A DNA stretch of 64,000 nucleotides from Paulownia fortunei (lineage: Eukaryota; Streptophyta; Magnoliopsida; Lamiales; Paulowniaceae), in assembly GCA_019321725.1 (NCBI GenBank), contig CM033119.1:992001-1056000 (forward strand). The letters run 5' to 3'. Of the stretch, positions 39,501 through 55,661 are shown one piece after another (position 1 is the stretch's first letter; each line of letters starts with the position of its first letter). Below the pieces are notes generated by a model, which saw only the letters and a program-made list of their open reading frames with translations, did no database searches and was not told where the DNA came from. A program made the position numbers and the translations under genes.

Positions 39501-40805
39501 CCAAGCAGCCAAGGCGGCCCTGATCTGCTGCCACCTCTTCCCCAAGGTATTGGAGGACCTTGATCAAGCTCATCTACTAGAAGGGAATCATCAGAATCTT
39601 CAGCTCGGGTCATGCGATGACGTTTATGAACTCGCGATCCACCCCTCCTCCCATCCCTGCCTATTTTGGTTCCCATTCCTTGATGAAGCACTCTACGCGG
39701 AGATCTTGGCATTTGTTTACTCTGCTCAATAGAGAGCCTGCGGACATCTGCACGATTGCGGAGATCATACCGCCGTCTACCCTCTTGCTCTTCACCCTCT
39801 TCATCATCACCATCTTCCTCTCCATCTTCACCATCATCCTCACCAGCACCCTCATCTTCACCCTCTCCATCATCAGCATCATTATCCTCCATGTCTTTTG
39901 CATTTTCTGGCTCGTCGTTTGCCCCTTTCTCATCAGATGTACTTTGTTCCTCATCGGATTCTATACTTAACCCTTCTCTAGAACCTGCTCTTGAACGTCG
40001 AGGTCGAAGTCCTTCCCGACGAGGTCTTAGCCCTTCACGACGAGGTGTCAACTCATCTTGGCTTGCGCTGTTATTGTTTATTCTGTTCCTAGACCTTCGA
40101 TACCTAGGAATCTGAAACAAAGTTGAATGTGCTTTTAGCCTAAAGAAAACACAAAAAACAATCTATGCTACACATTGAAAAGATTGAAGCTCTAAAAGCA
40201 GTTAAAGCCAGCTAAATCAGATGGACTTATATCAGCAATGCGTTATTAGTCGTACATAAGCCTCACCATTAAGTCATTATCCTCAGTTCCAGAACTATCT
40301 GTGTATTCTTCAAGATTAATAGGAACCCTTCTCTTCCTAGTAGAGCGCCTAAGATTGGTCGCCACTGACTGCAACAAGTCAATAGTAACATATTATGCAT
40401 CTATTCTGAAATTAAGCAACTGCAACCACACAACTAGCAAATTAACCTTTTACTTCTATTTGAAAAGGCATCGCCCCAATTATAATCAAAGTGAAGGTAG
40501 ATGGTAGTTATGCATTACAGCAAGAAGCTAGATTTTGGCATCAATTTAATATCACAATTATACAACAGAAGCAAATAGATAATATTCCATACATTTGCTT
40601 TTGATGTTCTCTTTTGACGCAACATCTTTGCTATTTCAGCAGCTGCAGTCCTTGTTTTGGTCTTTTTTCTCTTAGACCGTATGATAGTAGGAGTGTAATA
40701 CAAGTATGGGCGATTATAAAACTTTGGCCTACTCCTGAGCCTGTCACTTGTACGTACTGGCCTTGAATCAGGCCCATCCCCTTCAGCTGATCTTTTTGAG
40801 TACAT
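33558..40805 (-). CDS. BRAT1: Bromodomain AAA-ATPase, BRAT1/ATAD2 type, 1,187 aa
   Basis: The Arabidopsis relative At1g05910 (BRAT1) is a nuclear bromodomain ATPase that prevents transcriptional silencing; ATAD2 is the animal relative. Coding exons: 40805-40593, 40368-40267, 40111-38315, 38232-38044, 37883-37741, 36512-36267, 35283-35097, 34453-34388, 34299-34050, 33928-33558; every junction keeps frame. The N-terminus is basic, with a repeated PRREGLRP unit (about 127-145) followed by a long Asp/Glu tract (about 155-215). AAA domain 1 has Walker A GPPGTGKT (about 408-415), Walker B IIFFDEID (about 468-475) and arginine-finger region RRPGRFDRE (about 526-534). AAA domain 2 is degenerate: its Walker A site reads HGNDGVGLDH without the Lys-Thr. 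The bromodomain (about 897-985) has FHYPVMDEDAPNYHAIIQNP and KYNGDDYNGARIVSRAYELR, including the expected Tyr-Asn. The C-terminus QLERLYTHLMKGVFE is family-typical. The ATG at 40805 opens the first conserved exon. Confidence 0.93.
35543..35559 (-). repeat. G17 homopolymer in a BRAT1 intron (sense strand)
   Basis: Seventeen consecutive C on the plus strand read as G17 in the pre-mRNA. It lies in the intron before the bromodomain exon, about 260 bases upstream of its acceptor, and is flanked by further GGGTG and GGGGAGGG runs. Length may be inexact because of homopolymer sequencing error. Confidence 0.8.
35879..35951. repeat. Direct repeat in a BRAT1 intron
   Basis: Two 24-base copies starting ACTTGATGATGG, at 35879-35902 and 35928-35951, differ at one base (T/C) and are offset by 49 bases. 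Confidence 0.8.
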
Positions 40806-42420
40806 TGGAAGCAACTAGTGCCTTTCCATGAGCTATAAAGAATAGACCTATAAAAGATAACAACTTTAAAAGCAACTGAATAAACAAAATGGAAGAAAAT
40901 ACTTCTTATCATAACAGCATGTAATTAAACAATAGGTGACCAGCATATGCAATTTTGGCTGCAAGACCCAATGCAATCGCACAAGCAGCGGCTTAAGCAA
41001 TCGTTCCAGTTCTCACAAATGCAAAATCAACATGGACATGATATGCTAAAAATCTCAAAAGAGGCACGTTTGAAATGACAAAAGATTATAACAATCAACC
41101 TCGACCAAGAGGAAACTCATAGAAAGATGTAATTTTTGTGATGTTTCTGTGCCTGGGAAAAAGAGAATCACTTTTGTGGAAAGGAATTTGGTGTCAAGGA
41201 AAAATCAAGCAATATGAAATCTTTACCACATGTTGGCCCCACTCTCCCATGCTTTTGCCTGTTTTTTCTATTCTCCAAGTTCCCCTTGGATTTTTTGAAA
41301 AAATAACTTACTTCATGTTCCCTTTCCTATGCTCACTGAACTCCAAATATTCAAAAATAATGTTAATGAAAAAACGGGGCCACAAACACACGCCCATCAC
41401 ATCATGTAGAACCATGAAAAAAGTCTAAAAGTCCTTGTTTGGCTTCCTCAATTAAACTCGCTACCATAAAGAGACCTACTCTTTGAGTAATGTGCCCTTT
41501 AAAAAATGGCAACATTCAAGATTAAAACTCATTAGAAATACACAACCTAAAATTTCTGGTCCTAAGCCCAAAAAACAAATCAAACTTTCTATTGGTTCAA
41601 AATTTCTGGTCCTAAGCCCAAAAACATTGTCACTATAACTTATTGAGTTAAACAATCGCAGGACATTATGATATTTGGTTCACATTTAAACTTCTTTTAC
41701 CAAACTACCACAAAGCAAATTGTTCGACAAAATATGAATGCCATTCAGAAATCTGAACATCCAAGTCAAAACCATATCTAGCATAAAATAAATAAATACA
41801 TTATTGCTTATTCAAGCCCTTCAAGATTAAAGACCATTACTAATACAAACCAAGCCTACTAATAGCATTTGATTTCTCACTTAAGAGCAACTGGTCTTTA
41901 TCCCCAATTTCTCTTCTTCTCCAGCTATTTTTTTGATTCAAATTCAATAAAAGCATCCAGTCTAAAAGATTTCAGTCTCACAATATCGAGGACACAAAAA
42001 AGTAGTTCAACTATCAATTCTAGGACAAACAATTAACAACAATATGGACAAGAAACAAAAATAAATTAACAAGTAACGGGTAACGAGTAACGCGACACGC
42101 ATTCACACAGGACGAGAACAAAATATGCATTTGCATGCATGCCGTACGCCATGGAATTTGAGAAAATATCAAACAGTAGCTGGAAAATCAGCAGAAATAT
42201 TTTGGCAAAAAAGGAATTATTTAAGATGCTGGAGATAAATTGAGCTGAGAAAGTAAACAACAATAATCAAAAAACAAATCGCTGCAACGAATTTCAAACA
42301 CATTAAAAGATTCACCTTTTGATGATAATTAGCAATACTGTGAAGAGAGAGGTCAGGTGAGAAACTGGAGGGATTGCTGGCGGTACAGAGACAGAGACAG
42401 AGGCTTTTCGTTTTCATTTC
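40806..42420 (-). other. 5' UTR of BRAT1 with a 1.5-kb leader intron
   Basis: On the minus strand a CT-rich leader exon (about 42420-42316) ends AAAAG at a GTGAATC donor. Possible acceptors TTTATAG lie just upstream of the ATG exon, near 40850 and 40835. The retained leader then contains a tiny upstream frame, ATGGAAAGGCAC followed by TAG. Introns in the leader are common in plant housekeeping genes. No other gene is visible in this interval. Confidence 0.6.
41549..41624. repeat. Direct repeat in the BRAT1 leader intron
   Basis: A 26-base identical unit beginning AAAATTTCTGGTCCTAAGCC occurs at 41549-41574 and 41599-41624, exactly 50 bases apart. Confidence 0.85.
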
Positions 42421-43013
42421 CTCTTTTTATTTTTTGTTTTTTACTTTTTAAAAATTATTTGTTTTGGGCTTTGCATTGGATCAGGGCTGTTTAATAGATG
42501 CTCTCCGTCAGCAATTGTGTAGACCCAATTCGGTATATATAGGTTTTATTTAAGCCCAATAATCAGGTCCAATAATGATTGTTTTGGGCCCGAAGACACT
42601 ATTTTGGGGTCATTCTAGCCCAGATCGCAATTTAATTTAAAATCTAAATACGAAGATTTTTTGTCATGTATAAATTATGACTTAAATTTAGATATTTTAT
42701 TCGGACTTTTAATTCTTAGTCGGATTCTAAATCGGGTCTTCATATGCTAAAGCCCTGTTGGATTTGGGCTAAATCCTAATCTCTCCGGCTGATAATCGGG
42801 TCCACACTGCACAAAACCTGAGAATAAAGCACCGGAGGTAGTCTCCCTTACAAAATACGCACCAGAATTTTCCAGAAGAGGAAGAAAAATATCACCACTT
42901 CAGAAACGCAACTTCCATTGAAGAGGATCATCATCATCACCACCTCCACCACGTGAAAAAGAAACTCCAAACCCTAGTTTGGGCACTCTGATAACTAAGT
43001 AATTCAGTGATAA
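42421..43013. promoter_or_regulatory. Divergent promoter of the BRAT1-like and EDRF1-like genes
   Basis: Only about 600 bases separate the two leaders. The interval contains at least six GCCCA/TGGGC elements in both orientations (for example TTGGGCTTTG, AAGCCCAATA, TTGGGCCCG, CTAGCCCAGA and TTTGGGCTAAA). There is a G-box CACGTG at 42950-42955 and a telo-box-like AAACCCTAG at 42969-42977 close to the EDRF1 start. Site II plus telo-box combinations are typical of plant growth and housekeeping genes. I see no clear TATA box. Confidence 0.6.
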
Positions 43014-46000
43014 ATGGAGAAACAAGGATCGGGCTCGCGGGAATTACAATGCGTGGGAAGACTGGAAATCGCAAGGCCCAAGCCAGTGGGCTTTCTCTGC
43101 GGAACCATACCCGTGACCACCGACGAACCTTTTCATGATTTCACTTCCGCCGCCATCGTTCCCTCTCCCAATACGTATGTGAATTTGCGTGTTTGGATGA
43201 TGGTGGTGGAACATTGCATTTGCAAATTTATTGCTTCATACTTTGAAATAATTGTATTTTTTGTGCAACTGATATTGAAATTTTACTATTGGACCATCTC
43301 TGGTTTGACTGAAATTATTGGCTGCTCCTGTTTTTCTGTTGATGAACTTTATAGTTTATTTCTATTGCTCGGATTAGGGCAGAATGTGCTAGTGAACTGA
43401 TTAATTAGACGCTTGTTAATTTTTGTTGGACTTGATATATTTGGTGAATTATATTTGTAGATGGGAATATATTTGTATTTTTTAATTGTAGGCACATTGA
43501 TTATTGCGTTGATAATGGCGTGGTAGGCTATGCTTTTTTTCTGCGCCTCTGTCTGTTTTTGTGCGTGGGTGATAAGTGATGTTGCTTACTGAAAATTAGG
43601 ACTTGGTAACTTGTAATTTGTGTTTTTGTGTATGTACTATTTGCTTATGAAACTTCACTCATGAGCAAGTGCCAGCTGTGTTAGAATTGCTTAGGCTTTC
43701 CGTTACAGAATTTCTGGTTTGATTGTCGGTTGTTGTCGATTGGTATAGTTTAGAATGTATTGCATGCTCCAGGAATTTATAAATTTAATGACATACGTGT
43801 CTCAATTATGAGGTATCTCGTGTTATTTAATTGAACTTTGGATAACATGATAACATAGGGTAACAGCTCCAAGGTATCGGATGATTCCAACAGAAACGGA
43901 TCTGAATGCGCTTCCGTTACTCTCAAGTATTCCAGAAAAAGTGCTACCAATTGCAGCCGCACAGTCGAGGACAAGCGGAGGTCATGATTATTTCCATTTC
44001 TAGAATCATTTTCATTTAAGAGCTTGCTCGCCCACCAGAAAAATACAAAATACATGGACATGCACAAAATTGATTGGTGTATAATACTCCAAAAAAGAGG
44101 CTGGAATAAAGGGTAAAAGAAAAAAAAATTCTTAAATGGTTGATGGGTGCCAATTCTGCATGTTGATAGTTGAAAGATCATGTCTGCTCTGGGTGCATTG
44201 TCTCACCTTTTATCTGAAATCATTTGGTCTGCTTATCATATACTTACCCGAGATGGAAAATTCTTATCTTTCCTTGACCAGCCCCTGGAGGATGACGTTA
44301 ATATAGTCTCTGCATGATTTGGTGTTCTAATGAGCTCTTACCTATAAGCTATAGTTGTGTTATCATCTAAGAAATTTGCATATCTCCTGTATTTAGAATC
44401 TCAATTTCTGGTTTTGGTTTCTGCCATTGATCTTTCAGAATCATCTCTTATATGATAATTTCTGGTCAATCAACTAAAGATCCTTATGGATAGAGTTTTA
44501 CAGCTAATTCCTCTCCTGCATTCTGGACATTCTCCAATTTTTCCCCATGATTTGAATTGGTCTAATTCCCTTTGTCTTGCCAAAGCCTGGCCCAGCACCT
44601 CCATGTTTGGCGGGTAGTTTGAAGGGCTTGTGCAACCTTAAGGGATTTTTTTAGGTTATTTTATTGTGGAGTAACCGGAAACTGTGCCTTTTGGGTTAAA
44701 TATTTAATCAACCCTGAGAAGCTGCATTTCAATTGTTACATTTTTGCTGATGCTGGCAGATTCACCCTGGCAAGGTGGCCCTATCATGTCAAGTCTTGCG
44801 AGGAAAGGAGAAGCACTTGCTGTATCTGGTTTAGTAGACTATGGAGATGAGATAGATGTAATTGCCCCGGCTGATATTTTAAAACAAATATTTAAGATAC
44901 CATATTCCAAGGCTCGAGTGTCAGTTGCTGTTCACCGTGTTGGACAGACACTTATACTGAATAGTGGGTATGATTCTATGTGTATGGCAGTTTGCTATCT
45001 TTTGAATGCTTTAGTTCTCAAATGTTTTTTGACAGGCCTGATATTGAAGAGGGAGAAAAACTTATTCGAAGACAAAACCGTCAGCCAAAATGTGTAGATC
45101 AGTCCTTGTTTTTGAATTTTGCTATGCATTCGGTAAGGATGGAGGCTTGTGATTGCCCACCAAGTCACAATACTTCATCAGATGACCAGTTTAAAACTTC
45201 TATTTATCCTGATGAATACATGTCAAGTGAAGGGTCACTTGAATCCTCGGACCATCCGATGCCAAGGCATGCATCCTACAGGCGGCGTGAAGGCATTGTT
45301 CAAGGGGAAGGATATGCCCATCAACAAGAGTTCCCCCGGGCTGAAAAGGAAAATCTGTTTTGGGGGAAGAAGAAGAATAAGAGAGATAAAGGTCGTGAAG
45401 CTGTAAAGAAGGTCTCAGAAGTTAAAGAAAAGGCAAGGTGCTCGGTTCAAGAATCTGAAAAGTACAGAAAAGTTGGTGATGATGGTTTTCTAAGGGTGTT
45501 GTTTTGGCAGTTTCACAATTTTCGTATGCTTCTAGGTAGTGACTTGCTCATCTTTAGCAACGAAAAGTATGTAGCTGTGAGCTTGCATTTGTGGGATGTC
45601 TCACGCAAGGTGGGTATTGGACATTAAAAAAAGTTGTTGTATTCTTATTCACATACTCTCTTTTTTTTCTCTGGAACTATTTACGGCTTCTGTGTACTTA
45701 TCCGGATTCATTTACAGGTCACTCCATTGACCTGGCTTGAAGCTTGGTTGGACAACTTTATGGCTAGTGTCCCGGAATTGGCCATCTGCTACCATCAGGA
45801 TGGTGTTGTTCAAGGTTACGAGCTTTTAAAAACTGATGATATTTTTCTATTAAAGGGCATATCTGATGATGGAACTCCTGCTTTTCATCCACATTTTGTC
45901 CAACAAAATGGTCTTTCTGTTATGAGGTTCCTTCAGGAGAACTGCAAGCAAGACCCTGGTGCTTACTGGGTACAAGTTTTTTGTTGATTTTCTCTAAACT

Positions 46001-49000
46001 TCTTATACTGGTCGTAAGATTTGTCTCATTTCCATGTTTTGTTACTGCAGCTATATAAAAGTGCAGGAGAAGATGTCATCCAACTGTTTGATCTTTCCGT
46101 CATTCCTAAAAAACACACTGCTGATAGTTGTCATGATAGTTCTGGCTCTTTGCCATCTTTGATCTACAGAGGGAGAAGTGATTCCATGCTCTGCCTCGGC
46201 ACTCTACTGTATCGTATTGCACACAGACTTTCACTCTCAATGGTATGTTGCAAATGTGTGATTATTGGTTTTATGTTCTGCCATCTACTATTTGTTAATT
46301 ATTCTTTTGTTGCAGTCTTCTAATAACAGGGCGAGGTGCGCAAGGTTTTTCCAAAAATGTCTTAATTTCCTGGATGAGCCAGATCATCTAGTATGTTTCC
46401 CTTTGAAATTATAACTGAGTGAAAAGTCTTTCTTTTATATTTGGTTATTCACCAGATTAAGTATGAAAACAATTGTGACTGTGTGGGTGTGGTGAATAGG
46501 TGGTGCGGGCACTTGCTCACGAACAATTTGCGAGGCTTCTTTTAACCTACAATGAAGAGTTAGAGTTGACATCTGCAGTGCTTCCAGTGGAGTCAGAAGT
46601 TACCATTTCTGATGCCGAAGAAGAGTCCTTTGAGTTTATAAGTGTGTTGTCTGCATCAAATGTTCAAGATATTGTCTATCCCCCTGTTACTGCAGTCGAA
46701 CAACTTGAAAATGCAGGATGTCCGCAACATTTTGAACAAGAAAATTCTGCTGAGATGCCATTTGGCCAGAACATATCTTCACCTGGAATGCCAGAAGTAT
46801 CAGATATGGCAGTGGCAAATGAGAACCTCTCAAGTGTTGGTGATAATGATTTCGTGGTCTCTAATTTGCCAAAAGATTCAGATGATGTGGTCCAGACTGT
46901 TGCTGATCCACTATCCTCTAAGCTGGCGGCAATACATCATGTCTCTCAAGCCATCAAGTCTCTCAGATGGACACGGCAACTGCAGACTACTAGACCAGAG
47001 CTGAACCTTGAAAGTGAAGTTGAGGATGATCTACGTTCATCAATGGATTTCTCTGTCTGTGCCTGTGGAGACTCTGACTGTATTGAAGTTTGTGATATTC
47101 GGGAATGGCTTCCAACATCAAAAATAGATGATAAATTGTGGAAACTTGTCCTATTGCTTGGAGAATCTTATTTGGCCCTTGGCCAAGCTTATAAGGATGA
47201 TGGCCAGCTGTATCAAGCCTTGAAGGTTGTAGAATTGGCTTGTTTGGTCTATGGATCAATGCCTCAAGACACAAGATTCATTTCTTCCATGGTTTGTAGC
47301 TCATTAGCCCAGGTGGAAATTAATGGTAAAAGTGAAAAGGCAAAGTCTACACGTGATGATATTTTCACTTTTGATGGCTTATCTTCTAATTACCTCTTCT
47401 GGGCCAAGGCTTGGACTCTGGTGGGGGATGTGTTCGTTGAGTTCTACTTGATGAAGGGTCAAGAGGTATCAAGGGAAAGAGAAAGGAAAGAATGTGCCAA
47501 GGACTTGAAAATGTCATCTGAAGTATTGAAGGAGGTTGAAAGGCTTAAGAAGAAGATGGGGCAAGTTAATCAAAACTGCAGTTCCTGTTCCTTAATAAAT
47601 TGCAGCTGCCAGAGTGATAGGGCCAGTAGTGGCAACAGTGCTAGCAGCAGTGCCAGGGATGCACAGTCATCAAGTTATGGCAGAAAGCAGAATAAAAAAT
47701 CATATGGCAGAAACAGCCTCTATGCACGTACTGGGGACTACGATGATGATGTTTATCAGAAAGTGGACATCAGAAATATTGAACACATGAAGCATCACAA
47801 GAGTGATTCTAGGAATGAAACTTGTAGGATTTCAGATGCTATGCAGGAAATGAACTTGGCAGCTGCCACTTCTGAAAGAGCTGATGGTTCTATAGAGACA
47901 GATGATGCCGGGTCTACAGAAGATGCTCTTTCAGAAACTACTTCCAAAGTAAAAACTGCACCTAAAAGTGGTGGTATATTCAAATACTTGAGGGGTTCTG
48001 TAACTGGAGATGCAGATTATAATCTGTCTGTTGCCCTGAGCTGTTATGAAGAAGCTCTAAAAGCTATGCGTGGACTTCCTGCTAGTTCAGCAGAACTACA
48101 ATCTGTACTTAAAAAGAAAGGATGGGTGTGCAATGAACTAGGACGAAATAGGCTGGAAATGAAAGATTTGGGCAAAGCTGAAACTGCTTTTGTCAAAGCA
48201 ATTGATGCATTTAGACAAGTACAGGACCATGCCAATGTCATTTTGATCAACTGTAATTTGGGCCACGGACGACGTGCATTAGCAGAAGATATGGTATCGA
48301 AGATTGAAAGTCTCAAGAAACATGCCATATTCCAAAATGCATATATGCAGGCACTGGAGACTGCCAAACTACAATACAGCGAAGCACTCAGGTACTATGG
48401 AGCAGCAAAAACAGAGCTAAATGCTTTTGTTGAAAAAACAGGTCCATTATCCAGCAGTTTGAAGAATGAAGTAAATACGCAGTTTGCGCATACATATCTG
48501 AAACTTGGCATGCTACTAGCAAGAGAAAATACTGTTGCCGAGGTTTATGAAAATGGTGTCCTGGAAGATTGCTCTAGTTTTAGGCCCATTCAAACTCAGA
48601 TTGACAATAGAAAGCATGAAATATCAGCAAATGATGCAATCAGGGAGGCTTTGGCTGTATACGAGTCACTGGGTGAGTGGCGAAGGCAGGAAGCTGCATA
48701 TGCTCATTTTCAACTTGCTTGCTATCAAAGGGATTGCTGCTTGAGGTTTTTGGAGTCGGATCAAAAGAAAAACAATTTGTCTAAAGGTGAAAACAGTGTG
48801 GATCAAAAGGTAAAGCAGTATGCTTCCCTGGCAGAAAGGAACTGGCAGAAGTCCATTGATTTCTACGGGCCAAAAACACACCCCGTGATGTACTTGACTA
48901 TTCTTATTGATAGCTCTGCTTTGTCGTTTAGCCTCTCAAGTTACCTTCGCTCGAGTACGGTATGTTTGGGGTTTGGCTCTCATGCCCTTTTTGTTCTGAG

Positions 49001-49727
49001 CTCTGTTCTCATTGTACTATTATAATTCTGGAATGATAAAATATAAGATTTTTTTTATTCCCAATAGACATTATCTTCACACAAGATCATTATAAACAAG
49101 TTATCGTGTTGACTGGGCTGCTTTGACGTTATGTATTGCATTATTAAGAAAAAGTAACATGTTTTGGATGCATTCTTTTGATGAACTTTATCCTGTGGGT
49201 GTAAGATGACGAGAATGTGATATTAGTGTTACTGTTAGTGTTGGCATAAAAAACAGCTTGTGACCAATTCCAATGAAATTTTCTATCGCGTCTTATTGAC
49301 ATGTTGCGGTCTTGCATGTATGTCTTGGGAACTTCGACACCCATAAATTGTTTTCTGTAATCAGTTTAAGAAGTGTATCTGTTGATTATATACTTGGAGG
49401 CAATATACTGATTTGCTGATTGTGTACCAGCTGCTTGAATCAGCCCTAATTCGCCTGCTTGAAGGACGTCGTGTATCTGAAAGTACATCGCTGAGTGATG
49501 AAAATCCTGAGGTATGTGCTAAATTTTGGAGTCAGCTGCGAATGCTCTTGAAGAGTATGCTCGCCACAGCACGTTCGACAAAAGCAAACAAATATCCTGT
49601 AAACCCTCAGCAATCTCCTCCTTGTAAATCTGCTGATGCTAAGAAACTCTCTGAGCTTTACAAGATCTCTTTGAAGTCCTCTGATTTCAGTCAGTTGCGT
49701 ACGATGCACAGCTTGTGGACAGCATAA
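43014..49727 (+). CDS. EDRF1-like TPR protein, 1,446 aa
   Basis: The plant counterpart of erythroid differentiation-related factor 1; its molecular role in plants is not established. Exons 43014-43174, 43859-43980, 44760-44967, 45036-45609, 45718-45969, 46051-46242, 46316-46390, 46500-48959 and 49431-49727 all join in frame. The N-terminal block ELQCVGRLEIARPKPVGFLC and later VSVAVHRVGQTLILNSG, SLFLNFAMHSVRMEACDCPP and LTWLEAWLDNFMASVPELAI are family hallmarks. The large eighth exon carries a Cys-rich segment CACGDSDC (about 716-723) followed by a TPR-like helix pair LLLGESYLALGQAYKDDGQL. A low-complexity Ser-rich and basic linker leads to a second TPR-like region, YNLSVALSCYEEALKAMRGL and NELGRNRLEMKDLGKAETAF. 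Exon 8 opens with GTG codons that are internal, so the start is the ATG at 43014. There is no signal peptide. It faces the BRAT1-like gene across a shared promoter. Confidence 0.9.
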
Positions 49728-51141
49728 CTACAGTAGTTATTGCAATGGATACTGATAATATCCGTAAGTACAATCTTGTGGGAAATTTGCATCCTAGACC
49801 TGTCATGTATGTAGAAGCTTCAATCTCGTGCAATTCTGTGAAGAAGAAAATGTTAATGATCTGGACTCACATACTTTATCAGGATGAAATTGACTAAATG
49901 TGGTGATTGTTGAAATTTTTGATGGTTTTGTTAAAAGTATGGATTGGTTTTAGATGGTTGAAATGGGTTTTGATGGGCTTGTTAGAAATTTTGATGGTTT
50001 TGGGTTAAAATGAGGATGCTGTTAAGGAGGCTTTGGTACAGTATACGTGCGGGGGCTGCTTGTTCTTTTGTGTTCACCATTGCTGTTATATATATATATA
50101 TATATAGTGTTTGGACATAGTACAGCATACGGTTTTTAGGATATGCCTTAATGGTTTCTTCACAAACTTAAGTATTGGTTAAAAGTTTCTGGCCATAGCA
50201 CCTCTGCTTGAGTGGAAACTTCAGACTTTGGCATATATGATATAATTAATATTTCATCATATATGTATATCCATGTATAGATGTATGGATTTAGGCATAG
50301 ATGATCGTAAACTAGAACAATTGCATCATGTGCTGCCTTCTCACTCTGAGATTATTATCCTGAAATCTCTTAGTTAATGTCGATTGTACACGAAAATAGA
50401 TATGGCAAGACAAGAAAAGGGAAGAAAATTAAGGCTGGTGAGGCCATACATTTTTTGAATGAGTCATGAATGTAATGAGTCCTGAGTTGTTACTATGCAT
50501 TTTTTATGATTTTACATTTGCCAACTTTGTTATTTATAGTTTGGACTAATCAAAGGTTATATTGAGTTTGTTATGCTTGGTACATTGAATGAAGGGGTAT
50601 TTCAACTTTAAAATTAATTTCATTAAATCTTAAAAAGGCTGTTACATAATGAGAAAGGGGTAGTTATTAATCAATAAATGGACACCTGAAAAGACAAGAC
50701 ATTAATTTTGAGGTAGGAAGAAAAATAAGTTTAAACATTTTGTTATAATGAAAAGTTTACTTCTGTTATTTATCCGAGTCTTTTTGATACACACAATATT
50801 TAAAGTTGGATGGTTTGCATAAATTATCTATAATTTCTCAAAGCGAAAAAAAAGTGGGTGGCAAAACACAACTTTTCAAAGGCAAAACTGCAGTGAGGCA
50901 AGCCCCACCACAAACCCCGCCAAATTCTGTTCACCAAAAACCAATTGTTAGTTACTTTCCTAAAATAAATTAATAATTAATGGAGAAGCAAAACCAGAAC
51001 TGAGAATTTTCTTTGTTTAATTTCTCCAACTCAAATTCAAGAAACAAAAGAGAATCACCACCCCCCTTCCCCCGAAAAAAACCAAAAAAGAAAAAAAAAG
51101 AAACAAAGAAACAAAGAAAAGAAAAGTTAAAGAGAAGGAAC
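49728..51141. other. EDRF1-like 3' UTR and CDPK promoter/leader
   Basis: No separate gene is visible. The first few hundred bases are likely the EDRF1-like 3' UTR. An (AT)n microsatellite sits at 50086-50106. The CDPK leader (about 51000-51141) has a purine-rich tract after a short C run. A frame extends the CDPK frame upstream to 51013, but it begins with TTG and encodes only Lys-rich low complexity. Confidence 0.55.
50086..50106. repeat. (TA)n microsatellite
   Basis: A 21-base TA run in the spacer. Confidence 0.85.
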
Positions 51142-54661
<3,520 letters not shown>

Positions 54662-55661
54662 ATGGAGACCATCTTTTTTATATTTTTCCTGACCTGTAAT
54701 CTTGAATCAATTCCATGGAGCAAATATTTCCTAGTTCAGTTATGCTTGCTACAGAAAGTCACTAACTACTGTTGTTCCTTGTAATTGTAGTAACAGACAT
54801 ACAAGAATCATCAAAGTTCCTTTTCATATGTATACTTAGGAGGATTTCCTAACTGAGAATTCATTTGTTTTGGCAAAAAGAGCTTTTGAAGAAGCTGTTT
54901 GATCCAACTAATATCAAATGGTTAACTACTACCATGAACTTCACCTCCTTTTCAACTGCAGCTGTTCATGTTGTCAATACCATAAAGCTTCAACGTTTTA
55001 GCCATGAGCATCCAATGATTTTCAGGGGTGATGAATGCATGTATGAATAAATGCATTTCAAAATCAACTGTCAGATTTTACACGATAAATGAAACAACAC
55101 AAATCGTATATAGAGAAAGAATAGATACATTTTTATTTTTTTTGTATTAATAAATATAATCGATATATTTGTACATATATGAGTACAATTTTTTAGAATC
55201 AAAACCTATTTCATAAAATTAGAGAATTAAGTATAGTTCTTACTCCTATAGCACATGGGCTAGTTAAGGCAATATACAACAAATTTCTTCCCCAAATATC
55301 ATTGTTATAGACTTATAGTAATGAACATACAAGAAAATAATAGAAAATATTATGACCGTTGTCGTTTCTTGAAATAATTTTTACATAAAAAATTTTTGAT
55401 AATCTTTCATACATTGCAATAACATAATAAAGCATATTATAACAAGCCTATGTACTGGATTTGGATCTAGAGACCGGGTATGTTTACCCGACTTGGATAT
55501 GACCCGATTTTAAAAAACCCGACCCATTTAGACCCATGATCCATATGTCAAGGGTAAAAATCATTTCAGCTAGAGCAATGGATAGGATAACGAGACCTCC
55601 CGGTCCTCCCAAGCAATCAAGAAAATCAGACTGTCAGAAAGCAAAATTCTCAAACTCAGCA
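54662..55661. other. CDPK 3' UTR and bL21c promoter
   Basis: No separate gene is visible. A block rich in GACCCG/CGGGT (about 55455-55545) resembles the ends of the MITE-like element at 18877-19245 and may be a solo fragment. The bL21c reading frame stays open upstream to 55536, but the transit-peptide-like sequence starts at the ATG at 55662. Confidence 0.5.

Noticed and set aside
39472..40115. Several plus-strand frames of 86-119 codons
   Set aside because: They are antisense shadows of the acidic region and surrounding coding sequence of BRAT1 exon 3.
51013..51141. Upstream extension of the CDPK reading frame encoding a Lys-rich stretch
   Set aside because: It begins with TTG, is low-complexity purine-rich leader sequence, and the ATG at 51142 gives the normal family N-terminus and length.
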